Part shown: piece after piece, positions 1 through 8,845 of the stretch
Position numbering within the stretch: the stretch's first letter is position 1
Layout: each line of letters begins with the position of its first letter
Assembly: GCA_017979445.1 (NCBI GenBank)
Contig: CM030704.1
Coordinates: 14,801,658 to 14,865,657, forward strand
Length of the DNA: 64,000 nucleotides
From: Akebia trifoliata
Lineage: Eukaryota > Streptophyta > Magnoliopsida > Ranunculales > Lardizabalaceae
Direction: 5' to 3'
Notes under the pieces: generated by a model
Databases searched by the model: none
Told to the model about the DNA's origin: nothing
The model's input: the letters and a program-made list of their open reading frames with translations, nothing else
Translations under genes and position numbers: made by a program

Positions 1-372
1 CGAACTTAGGTTTGTAGGCACTTCAAAAAGCCTATTCATTCTATGATTCAAAAAGTTAGAGTCTCGTTTCTCGAACTCGAACTTACTAAGCCACGTTTTT
101 CGGGCTCAGATTTATAGGAACTTAAACAATCCTATTAATTCATTCTATGATTCAAAAGAACTTGGAGTCTCGTTTCTCGGACTCGAACTTACTAAGCCAC
201 ATTTCTCGGGCTCAGATATATAGAACCTTAAACAATCCTATTAATTCATTCTATAATTCAAAAAAAAGTTGGAGTCCCGTTTCTCGGACTTGAACTTACT
301 AAGCCACGCTTCTTGGGCTTAGATTTATAGGAACTTAAACAATCCTATTAATTCATTCTATGATTCAAAATC
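1..372. repeat. Tandem array of a ~106-base unit, about 3.5 copies
   Basis: Units starting GAGTCTCGTTTCTCG recur at about 59, 165 and 272, so the period is 106-107 bases. Each unit carries AAGCCACG, GGGCTCAGAT and CCTATTAATTCATTCTAT in the same order. Copies differ by a few substitutions and short A-run changes. The array runs off the left edge, so its full length is unknown. No reading frame is kept, and it looks like a satellite or an internal tandem repeat of an older element. Confidence 0.9.
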
Positions 373-1014
373 GAGTTCAAAATTTGAAAGATCAGGCCTT
401 TATTGGCTTATCATGCATCTGATTCATAATTATCATTGGACTTCATCAATTTGAAGTAAGATTTTCATTTTTATCATGTGCTTAAGAATAAGATTTTGGA
501 ATTAAATGACTTTCAAAAAAATGCCCCTAGTTTCAAGGTTGGCTTTAATTGGAACTTGACTACGAGACTGATGGAATGGATTACGCTTGAAAAATATGGA
601 CTCTGATGTATGACAGATAGAAGAACTGACATTCCTTTAAATTTAAGACTCTTAAGGTTATCATATGTGCAATAAGGGATTGATCATTTTCTTTCGAATT
701 TCTTTTAAAAAATGTTTGAGCTGGACTTAAAAAATCTTGATAAATATTAGAATAGAAGATCTTTCTCTTCAAAGTAATTGATGGTTCTACATCTTCCATT
801 AACGAACACTTGAACAAGTAAACATACTTTTAAAGATCCTACAATGTTCAAGATGACTTCTGATTTTTTCGACTTCAACATTGTCTTCGTCGGATGTGAG
901 CTCTTGGCTAAAAAATGAATATTGTGACTTTAATGGTTCTGCATTTTCTAATTTCTGCACAAGCTTCCTTATGAATTTTTCTTCTTGATGGGATATTTTC
1001 TCCCATTTGATGAT

Positions 1015-1215
1015 GCCCTAATTTTTGCCTTGATCACCTCTTCAGGTTTTCAATCTAGCGGGCTTTGTTTTTCTTTTTCTAATGATGCCTTGTTTTTTTC
1101 ATAGGTCGCATTTTCAGGTTTTCAACTTAGCAGGTTTTCTTTTTTATGGGTGTGTCCTAAATTTTGCCTAAGTCGCTTTTTCGGGTTTTTGACTTAGCGG
1201 GCTTCTATTTTTTTC
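1015..1215. repeat. Three imperfect ~67-base direct repeats
   Basis: Each copy has a CAGGTTTTCAA-like stretch, then CTTAGCGGGCTT (or a variant) and a T-rich tail, at about 1042, 1110 and 1180. Copies are diverged and there is no coding frame. They are visible only as a repeated GGTTTTYRACTTAGCRGG core. Confidence 0.6.
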
Positions 1216-1352
1216 TTGATGATCTTAAATAACCAACTCGATGACTTCTTGATTCTCTACACCTTAACCAAGTCAATTAGCATTCAGAAGGACTTAACAA
1301 GTGGGCTTAAGATATGGTTTAGAAAGAAAAGATATAAGGCTCAATTTTCCAA

Positions 1353-1480
1353 AATGCCCCTAGTTTGATATTCTCTCTTTTCTGTCAATTATTTTGATTT
1401 TTTTCTAAATGCCCTAGTTTGGCAATTTTTTCTTTTTATCAATTCTTTTGATTCTTTTTTCTAATGCCTTTAGTTTGACA
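1353..1480. repeat. Short T-rich direct repeats with an ATGCCCCTAGTTTG core
   Basis: AATGCCCCTAGTTTGA, AATGCCCTAGTTTGGC and AATGCCTTTAGTTTGAC start about 54-57 bases apart, and each is followed by TTTTCT...TTTTGATT. A single extra core lies near 520. This is noncoding low-complexity DNA. Confidence 0.55.
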
Positions 1481-2054
1481 TTCTTTTCTTTTGAACATTT
1501 GAATATGAGATTTTCCTTTTAGATGACACTTTTCTTAAGAGAATACACTTATTCTTTGTGTGACTGGGCCTAAAGTAACTTCTCAGGTTGCCTACGTACC
1601 CCAAATATTTCTTTTTCTTTTGGGATCAGGTCAAAACGTAGTTCATACTAAGATTCTCTTCCAAGGTTGGTCGGTATGATTTAGAAAGAAGAGGCTACTG
1701 CTTTTATTTTTTTAAAGGCTGCGAGGGGCTAAATAAGGTTTTTTTTTGTAAAGACAGGGAAATGGTTCGACCAAAGGAGGCCACCTTTGGTGAATGCTGC
1801 TCAACTTGGTCAAAGTTTCAGAAATTCGATATTTGGATTGCTCTGTTGGGTAAGGTCTTCTTTTGAGAAGGAGTAAGTCTTCTTCTACGAAATTGAGTGT
1901 GATTGCATTATTTGTATTTGACCTTGACTCGTTCAATTCTTTCCAAATTTCGAAAGAAATCTAATATTCTTTTGTTAATGATAATTCTTTTATCATGATG
2001 GATCCCTTTTTACAAATTTTTGCACCTTTGTTGCTGGTTTCAACAACATCATTC

Positions 2055-2252
2055 TTAATGATCTTTGACTTTGAAGTCTACCTTTGACTTTATTTCTTGA
2101 TTTATTTTGTTGCAATCTATTTTGATGAGACCATGCAGGAACATTATTGAATTTCTCAAGTAAAAGTTTATTATTCTCTCATGTTCCTTTGAGGATAATG
2201 TATCACCAATTTGTACTTTTTGAGTGTACTCTTTAATTCCAATATTTATCAA
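2055..2252 (-). pseudogene. Relic of a Tat-type pol segment just before reverse transcriptase
   Basis: The minus-strand frame of 65 codons starts with INIG and continues VQIGDTLSSKEHERII. Its layout parallels the segment upstream of reverse transcriptase in copy B (37816-38016), which reads NLGTEDDP, then IIKIGVLLT and KEEMTKFL. The similarity is distant and was judged by eye. If real, an older minus-strand element occupied 373-2632 before A. No further domain was recognised. Chance similarity is the main alternative. Confidence 0.4.
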
Positions 2253-2632
2253 ATTTTATTAGTGAGCTTTAAGTCATTTCTCATGTTAGATTTTATGTTC
2301 ATATCATTATTGCACACAGGATAATCAAAAGCTTCTTTATTTATTGGAATTGAAAAGAACATAGACTGACAAACCTTACTAAAACCCAAAAATAAAGATG
2401 ACTAACTGAATTTAAAGACTGATGCAACTAAAGCTAAAAAAAAAACTAAGAAGACTTAAAAGACGACATCATTCTGAATGGAGGGAACAATTCTAGAGTC
2501 TATGCCACTTTAGTTATCTTCGATGGATGACTTGAACTTGCTTGCTTTTACTATCTCTTTATATTCCGGTTCAAGTCTGTCATATGCTGGACATCCCGTT
2601 GCTTCAATAATCTTTATGTTCTTTAGTTCTGC
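2253..2632. other. Unassigned sequence up to the truncated 5' edge of copy A
   Basis: No gene, repeat or LTR end is seen here. An open frame from 2523 runs into copy A, but its first ~37 codons have no counterpart in copies B, C or D. They are probably fortuitous read-through from flanking DNA. Confidence 0.5.
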
Positions 2633-3571
2633 CACTGCCTTATTTTATGACATGATCCACAAGGAGATAGAGGAATATGTGGATGACATGATAGCTAAAT
2701 CTAACCTCGACGAGGATCATCTGGTAAACCTGAAGAAGTTGTTTGATTGATTAAGGAAGTACAACTTAAGGCTTAATCCAGCAAAATGTGTATTTGGGGC
2801 AACATCAGGGAAGCTATTGGGGTTCATCGTCAGTAGAAGAGGCATCGAAATCGATCAAGCTAAAACGAAGTACATTATAAATATGGAGCCACCCAAATCA
2901 GAGAAAGAGATCAGGGGATTCCTGGGGAGAATTCAGTGCATTAGTCGATTCATCGCACAACTAACTCCGATCTGTGAGCCAGTATTCAAATTACTGAAGA
3001 AGAATGAGCCGAAAGAATGGAATGAAGACTGTCAAGAAGCTTTCGACAAGATTAAGAGATACTTGCTTAATCCGCCAGTCTTAGTTCCACCTACATCGGG
3101 TCGACCTCTACTGATGTATCTTTCCGTGCAGGAAAACTCCATGGACTGTGTACTGGGGCAACATGATGAAATTGGTCGAAAAGAGCAAGCCATCTATTAC
3201 CTTAGCAAGAAGTTTACAAATTACGAGGCAAACTATTCGACTCTCGAAAAGACGTGTTGTGCTCTCGTCTGGGCCTCACAACGGTTACGCCACTACTTGC
3301 TTAGTTACTCGACTATGCTCATTGCTCGGATGGACTCCTTGAAGTATCTCTTCGAGAAGCCGGCACTGACGGGACGCACCACAAAATGGCAGCTACTATT
3401 ATCTGAGTTTGACATCACCTATGTCACTCAAAAAGCCATCAAAGGACAAGCCATTGCTGACCACTTAGCGGAACACCCTCTGCCCGACTATGAGCCACTA
3501 AAGACAAATTTCCCTGATGAAGCCATCTTGTTTGTTGAAGCCGAGAGCGACAATGAAGAGTCTAGCTGGAA
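2633..3571 (+). pseudogene. pol: Copy A reverse transcriptase (3' part) and first RNase H
   Basis: The frame carries the end of the RT palm with the YVDDM catalytic box near 2675, then the thumb and connection (NPAKCVFGATSGKLLG) and the retroviral-type RNase H (YSTLEKTCCALVWASQRLR). The RT fingers and the first catalytic Asp are missing because the copy is truncated. A TGA at about 2748 replaces the CGA found in copy B, and the frame is otherwise open to about 3620. It would copy RNA into DNA and degrade the RNA strand if complete; here it is dead. Confidence 0.9.
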
Positions 3572-3960
3572 AATGTACTTCGACGGAGTAGTAAATCAAA
3601 AGGGAAATGGAATTGGGGTATTTCTAGTTAGCCAGACGAGACTTATATCCCCATTGTGGTCAGACTGAGGTTCCAATGTTAGAACAACGAAGCCGAGTAC
3701 GAAGCATGCATTGTGGGGTTGAAAGCAACGATCGACCTTGAAGTGGATGAAATAGATGTATTTGGAGACTCAAGTCTGGTAGTCTACCAGACAACGGGAG
3801 AATGGAAGACTCGAGAGTAGAGACTGGTTCCGTATCACGAGTATCTCGAAGATCTAAGCTCAAACTTCGCTCGAATCTCATTCACTTATATGCCGAGGGC
3901 TAAGAATTAGTTTGCAGACGCATTGGCTACTCTAGCCTCCATGATCAGCATCTCCGAAGA
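3572..3960 (+). pseudogene. pol: Copy A archaeal-type RNase H (Tat hallmark)
   Basis: It starts with MYFDGVVNQKGNGIG, holding the first acidic residue, then NNEAEYEA, FGDSSLVVYQTTGEW and the last motif near ADALATLASM. A second RNase H of this type between the gypsy RNase H and integrase marks the Tat lineage. A small indel near 3625 shifts frame between the first and second motifs. Two TAG codons, near 3818 and 3908, stand where copy B has CAG. It is nonfunctional. Confidence 0.85.
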
Positions 3961-4638
3961 TACAATAGTCGATCATCTTGAGATTGGTATTCAAGACGAG
4001 CCAACATATTGCTTGCTTGTGGAGATCGAAGAACCTGAGAAAAAATCATTGTACGCCGACATCAAGGCATTCTTAGAGGATCGAATTTTTTCACCCGATG
4101 TCATGACAACGGATCGAAAGACTATTCAGAGATTGGCAGGACAGTTCTTCTTGAGTAGTGGAGTCTTATACAAAAAGTCGCATCACGAGGTCCTCCTCAA
4201 GTGTGTAACAGAAACAGAAGCTCAACGCTTAATAGAGACCGTGCATGGAGGAGTCTGTGGACCTCACATGAATGGACATATACTCGCAAAGAAGATTATG
4301 AGAATGAGTTACTACTGGATGACTATGGAGAGCGACGGGTACCAACATGTTCGGAAGTGTCATTTGTGTCAAATCTATGCCAACAAAATCAATGCATCAC
4401 CTTCAGAATTGCATAACATGAATTCCCCCTGGCCACTCTCACTCTGGGGTATGGATGTCATCAGTCAGATCAATCCTCAATACAAGAAGATGCAAGAGGA
4501 AAGTTTCGTCCAAATTACGAGGGGCCATTCGTCGTCCAAAAAGTACTGTCCGGAGGAGCGTTGATTCTCACAGATATGGACGGGGAAGTCTTTCCGCAAC
4601 CGATTAATGTTGACACCGTTAAAAAATATTACGCGTAA
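3961..4638 (+). pseudogene. pol: Copy A integrase with its catalytic core deleted
   Basis: The zinc-binding N-terminal part is present (HGGVCGPHMNGH, then KCHLCQ), and the core starts with WGMDVI near 4450. At about 4492 the sequence jumps to the C-terminal part (FHPNYEGPFVVQK-like in copy B). About 660 bases present in B (roughly 40246-40905) are missing, including the second catalytic Asp and the Glu. The three bases CAA are shared at both deletion edges. The frame ends with TAA at 4636-4638. Confidence 0.9.
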
Positions 4639-5169
4639 AGTCATCCTTTGAAATGAAGAGAAGCCATCTTTCCACTACCTGAACAACTATCTACCCTTAG
4701 TCAACCATTTTTGAGCCATCACATTCATTTCTCAACCCAGGACCGGGGCAAGTCACCGCTTTCAAGAGAATCAAAAAAAAAAAAAACAATCAAAAGTCAA
4801 AACAAAAATACCAAAGTATACTCCTGGCCCGCATGAGGATAAACTGTGAACGGCTAAAAGTACAAAAAAATCAAAAAGTCAAAAATCTTGAATGTCTAAT
4901 CTCAAGCTCGTGTAACGATGGGAAGAGACGCAAATCATATTTTTGAAACAAAAACAGACAAACCCCGTGTCCAATCTACTCCTCAATAAATCCAGACTCA
5001 GCCTTCTTTACATCATTTCACAACCTAGCCTAAGCCTACGTTTCGTCCTATTTAAAGTCCTCTCAGATTAGGGAATGGTTCAAGGCTACTCAATCACGGT
5101 GGAAGCACGTCATGAAAAACATTATCAGGGTATAGTTGATTTTGCTACTTAACTCAGATTTCAAGCCAC

Positions 5170-5395
5170 CAAAGTCGTTGGAAGACCCGAGAGGGGAGGC
5201 CAGGTCAAATATTTGAAAAAAAAGAGCGACTTGAAGTGTAGAGTCATTGATCTTGAACTCAACTTGAGTCACCGTACCATGAAAATCTTCAGAGGAACTC
5301 GAGAGGGGAGTCCAGATCTGTTACTCAAGAAAAAGCGTCACTAAAAGAGTAGAGTGTTCGATCTCGCAGCTCAACTTGAGTCACCAAGCTATAAG
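5170..5395. repeat. Two ~115-base direct repeats in the A 3' region
   Basis: Each unit holds GAGAGGGGAG, then an A-rich run, GTAGAGT, GATCT and CTCAACTTGAGTCACC. The same pair is found in B (41595-41830), C (54155-54375) and, reversed, D (16140-16395). The duplication therefore predates the split of the four copies. Confidence 0.7.
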
Positions 5396-6091
5396 GGGCA
5401 TAGAGATACCGAGAAGGTATTCAAAGTAAAAAATCTATAAAGTAAGCATAGACTAAAAGGGCATTATGAGTAAAAAAATCAGTTTATGGCAAGATCAAAA
5501 CCACCGGCACGATGAAAATCCAAAAAGGACGTCGATGCGCAAAAATGTGAAAATCGGGTCTGGTGAAAATCGTAATTGGCGCCAGGGGCAGAAATGAAAA
5601 AAAAAAAAAAACAAAAACAAAAATAAAAACAATTCCTGGCCAGCAAGAGTATAAACCGTGAATGGCAAAAATCTCGAAATCCTCAATATTCCAACGGATA
5701 CAACGAAGATAACTCAGTCAAAATTCTCAGTCTCGGGGATGACTCTAAAGAGGCTAAGGATTAGCTGACACTTGTTCATTGGCATTTGGCAAAAGTACCA
5801 CGATCATTGACGTTTAGAGTCGTCCAACACTAGTTTTTCACAGATTATTCGACAAAGGCAATCTTTTAAAATCTAAAACAAAAAAAAATGCATCATCAAA
5901 ATTACTATTTTTGGCCTATGACGAAGAATCTAGGACTTTTATTAAAATCAAGAATTTTCGAAAGCAGTAGATATATCTGAGGCCCCTACATAAAAACCTA
6001 TCTCATTCATTTCAAATAGTGCTACATCATCTTCTCAAAAGTAGGGTACGAAAAGGAACAACGGGCAAGGAACCACTCATATATCCCCTTG

Positions 6092-6240
6092 AGGAGCATA
6101 GTAGGCACCAAATCTATCCTCTAAGGCTTTGATTTGAGAAGACTGGTCAATGATGATTATCTCCGCATCCGAGGCAAGATGACTCACCGAATACTCAAAT
6201 ATCAAGTCGTTATGCATTTTCAAAGCAAGTCTCTCTCGAG
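6092..6240 (-). pseudogene. Antisense relic of the PMD2 C-terminal coiled coil (copy A)
   Basis: On the minus strand this reads RERLALKMHN, then SHLASDAEIIIIDQSSQIKA and LEDRFGAYY, without a stop. It lines up with the end of PMD2 in copy D (RNRLAQCPHF, SRDASDVEKVMMSQAARIHA, LDERLDSFF). The strand and the place, between integrase and 3' LTR, match D. The rest of the antisense gene is gone. This is a decayed remainder of an ancestral extra gene, not a functional ORF. Confidence 0.7.
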
Positions 6241-6620
6241 AATGGCCACGCTACACTAAGCCCTCTCAAGACGATCCCGTAACTTCCATGAAGGGGAAAC
6301 TAAGTTCGAAATTCAAAATCAACGAGAAAAAAAGAAAAAATATTTTAAAATTGCGTTGCATGGTTTAAAACGTCAATCATTTTCCAAAACTCATCAAAAA
6401 TCAATACAAGATTTCAAATGAGCTCCATGCCACGAAATCAAGGGCTTCAAAAAAGCTAATCCTGTTAGACCCCGTGCTTGGTAGCCACAATCTACGAAAA
6501 ATCTTCAATCCATTCAATGTTTTTAACCATCTTGCGATGAATCATTTTGGATTCGCACAAATAAGGGTCTAGTCTATTCTTTGCAGTTCTTTGCAAGCAA
6601 CTCCTGTAAAGAGGGGTAGC

Positions 6621-7142
6621 TGTAGACACCTCGATTTGCACGAACCCATTAGGAAAATCCAAATTTTCTCGAATTGATTCCGAGTTAGACTTAAGCTTCT
6701 CAATGGACTCGCATTGCCACTTGACATCATTATTCATGCATATTTATTGCATCTCATATCATTGCATACTCATACCTTGTCCCTAATCCACTTTAAACCT
6801 TATCCATCACTCATACCCTATCCCAAGTCCATAAATAAAGTCCATATCCTAAACCCAATGACCCAAATCCATTACCCAGCCCAACCTAAGCCCAAAACCC
6901 AATGCCATTCTTAACCCATAACCTAAATTCATTTTCTAGTCCAACCTAAGCCCAAGACAAAGTCCATTCTCTAAGCCCAATACCAAATCCATTCTAAGCC
7001 CATTCTCTCACCCTCCTCAAAACATGACACATGTTGATCTCCCATAAGCTTTCAATACCCAATGCATTATCTAATTGGAAGGTCAACTCCCCCTTTGTGA
7101 AAACTCAAGAATGCCCTTCCCAAAAAGATTGGTCAAACCAAA
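6621..7142 (+). mobile_element. Copy A 3' LTR, first 522 bases only
   Basis: It starts TGTAGACACCTCGATTTGC right after the polypurine tract and follows the B 3' LTR (43056 onward) up to GGTCAAACCAAA. At 7143 it switches to D LTR sequence in reverse orientation. TATA box, hairpin and LTR end are missing. It may be the left half of one LTR whose right end lies at 29221-30329, with D inserted between them. Confidence 0.85.
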
Positions 7143-8044
7143 GTGTTTAGAAAATGATGAGGAGAGTGGGTGATTAGATGAGGGAGGTGAATGGTGGTGA
7201 TGACATGTGTCATCTTTTGACATTGAGGGGTTGATTGGTTGATGTGGGTAATGGGTAATGGGTTAAGGTTAGTGGGTTGGATAATGAATTGGATATGGGT
7301 GGGATTTTGTGGGCCTTGGGGTGTATTGGGCTTGGGTTTAGGAGGGTTGTGGGTTGTTTTGGATTGGGTGAGGCTTATTTTGGATTGGATTTTGAGAAGG
7401 GCTTAGATTAATTTTGGGTTAATGGGTAAGGTAGAAAATGAATTTAGGAAAAAGTTGAGGGCTTGTGGGCCTTAAGTAGGTTTAGGGTGTTTACGAATTT
7501 CGGGGTGGAGTGGTGGATGATAGATGAGGGGTAGGTCTCCCAAGTCTCACCTTTTAAACTTTTCAAATTTTTTGTATTTTTCTTGAAATTATTGATTTAA
7601 TCAAAATTGCCACGTGTTTGGCGATTTGGGCCTTTTGGGCCCGTTGGAGAATTTATCAATTTTTGTGGATATAAGTGCGGATCGACGAAGGTTGGGACGA
7701 CGTGGGATGAGTCCGGTCCCTTTGATGGATCCTTTAGACCATTGGGTGGTCTTGGGGGCATCGATTTGATCGAAATTGCCACGTTTTAATGTTTTGGGCC
7801 TTAGAGGCCCGTTGGCCTATTTTGTCGAAAACCGATGTTTTGAGTGGAGCGGGGTAGAAGGGAGATAGCCGAATCCTTTTGGCGGACCTACTAACCCATT
7901 GGGAGGTGTTAGAGGCTCGGATTTTGGCTAAAGGTGTTAGATTTTAATGCTTCGGGCCATCGAGGCCCGTTGGTTAAATTTATTGAAAGATTACTGTTTT
8001 TGGGCCCCTTCGAGTGAGGGCCCGTACAAATCGAGGTGTCTACA
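7143..8044 (-). mobile_element. Copy D 3' LTR, first ~900 bases only
   Basis: In minus orientation it begins TGTAGACACCTCGATTTG at 8044 and matches the start of the D 5' LTR (29220 down to 28321). The other ~1.4 kb of LTR, with TATA box and LTR hairpin, is missing. Because A's LTR start and D's LTR start share their first ~18 bases, the fused 6621-8044 block imitates one LTR with inverted ends. The flanking internal DNA on both sides is also inverted-homologous. Confidence 0.85.
7598..8023. repeat. ~170-base direct repeats carrying GGGCC/GGCCC palindromes
   Basis: Units begin near 7598 (ATCAAAATTGCCACGT), 7768 (ATCGAAATTGCCACGT) and 7938. Each has a small palindrome with arms GGGCC and GGCCC, at 7628-7642, 7796-7810 and 7954-7968. 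A longer one lies at 8002-8023. The same set is in the D 5' LTR at 28785-29200. They lie at the start of the D U3 region, where regulatory repeats are common. Confidence 0.75.
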
Positions 8045-8344
8045 GCAGCCTTTCTTTGCAGGAATTGCGTGGAAAGAACTGCAAAGAATAGACTAAACCC
8101 CTATTTGTACGAGTCCGACAAAATTTTGCAAAACACGACTTCGAATTGCCGGTTGAATTGATGCCTTTTATAGAAAATAGTTACTCAAGCACGGGGTCTG
8201 ACAGAGTTACCTTATTAATTCCTTGTCTCGATGGCGCGGAGCTCGTGTGAGACCTTGGATTTGATGAAAATTTGATGAGTTCTGAAAATCGATTATTCCT
8301 TCCATCGTGTTTTGCCAAATTAGAGTGAAGCTCAACTCAAAAAG
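8045..8344 (-). other. Copy D polypurine tract and 3' internal edge
   Basis: On the minus strand the bases before the LTR include AAAGAAAGG (about 8048-8056), the likely polypurine tract. 8050-8340 matches the reverse complement of A 6430-6620 (for example ACTGCAAAGAATAGACTA and AAGCACGGGGTCT). This shows that A, B and D share the same 3' internal end. No gene is seen. Confidence 0.75.
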
Positions 8345-8462
8345 AGTTTTTGATTTTTTTTTTTTTATTTTTGATTTTTGATTTTTGATTTTTGATTTTT
8401 GATTTTTGATTTTTGATTTTTATTTGATTTTTGTTTGATTTTCGATTTATTTTTTTTATTTT
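8345..8462. repeat. (TTTTTGA)n-type microsatellite
   Basis: GATTTTT is repeated about a dozen times and then degenerates into T-rich sequence. It lies between the D 3' internal edge and the first stem-loop array. Confidence 0.9.
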
Positions 8463-8474
8463 TTATTTTGACTG

Positions 8475-8612
8475 ATCCGTGCTTGAGGCACGGATAGTTT
8501 TTGATTCATTTTCATCCGTGTCTAGGGAACGGTTCCAACCAGATTTCCTTTATCCGTACTAATGACACGGATGGCGCTGTTTAGGCTTTATCCGTACTGG
8601 TGACACGGACCA
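8475..8612. repeat. Stem-loop array 1 (period ~38 bases), upstream of PMD1
   Basis: ATCCGTG or ATCCGTA starts at 8475, 8514, 8552 and 8590, and each is followed after a short loop by ACGGAT or a variant (for example CACGGAT 8489-8495). The last unit ends CACGGACCAATACGA. It is followed at once by a pyrimidine-rich stretch that looks like a plant 5' UTR. The same array type occurs before PMD2 (13639-13777) and in the D leader (25959-26173). Confidence 0.85.
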
Positions 8613-8845
8613 ATACGAATTTCAAACGGTTAAAGCCTGCGCGCCCTTTCATTTTCAGTTTCTTCTCCGTTTTTCTTCGGTTTCTTCTCACTCTCCGGCG
8701 ATTTCTCTCCCTTCTCTTCATATTCTTCTCATTTTCGTTGATTTAGGCATTTGGTAGATTGCTTTGGGAGACTTGGAGTGTGTTGGGCGTTCGTGGAAGC
8801 GACTTAAAGCATCGAAAAGTTCTTTAGTGGGTTACGCGTTTGAGG
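8613..8845 (+). promoter_or_regulatory. Candidate transcription start and first exon of PMD1
   Basis: After the stem-loop array comes CT-rich DNA (8650-8730) and a short open stretch ending in GAG followed by GTGAGT at 8845, a good plant 5' splice donor. The next convincing exon opens at 10562 after TGTAG. I infer a 5' exon and a ~1.7-kb first intron. An ORF of 109 codons from 8764 crosses this donor and is not believable as a protein. No TATA box is obvious. Confidence 0.4.

Larger units (their letters stand above)
373..2054. other. Decayed AT-rich DNA without a supported gene
   Basis: Both strands are full of stops and T-rich runs, and the short open frames do not look coding. Around 1580-1645 the motif TTGCCTACGTACCCC is followed by GATCAGGTCAAAACGTAGTTC-like sequence, a pairing I associate with noncoding parts of plant LTR elements (low confidence). 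The stretch is probably an old element, perhaps the one that left the minus-strand pol relic at 2055-2252. Confidence 0.5.
4639..6620 (+). other. Copy A 3' noncoding region between integrase and LTR
   Basis: About 2 kb aligns base by base with B 41065-43055. It has A-rich runs, a direct duplication of a CCTGGCC...GTATAAACCGTGAA block (4825 and 5638), ~115-base direct repeats at 5170-5395, and an antisense relic of PMD2 at 6092-6240. The last bases (TAAAGAGGGG, 6607-6616) are the likely polypurine tract just before the LTR. No sense-strand gene is seen. Confidence 0.8.
2633..7142 (+). mobile_element. Copy A: 5'-truncated Tat-type Ty3/gypsy element
   Basis: Homology to copy B starts abruptly inside reverse transcriptase at about 2633 (B about 38408). 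It continues through RNase H, archaeal-type RNase H, part of integrase, the 3' noncoding region and the first 522 bases of the 3' LTR. The protein-coding 5' half and the 5' LTR are missing. A 135-base stretch after the integrase stop differs from B at about five positions by eye, so A and B are close relatives. An internal deletion removes the integrase core. A cannot be autonomous. Confidence 0.9.

Noticed and set aside
2523..2750. Independent small gene
   Set aside because: Only the second half is coding-like, and it is the truncated RT of copy A.
6621..8044. Single LTR or TIR transposon with inverted ends
   Set aside because: The two halves match different families in opposite orientation, and the flanking internal sequences show two elements joined tail to tail.
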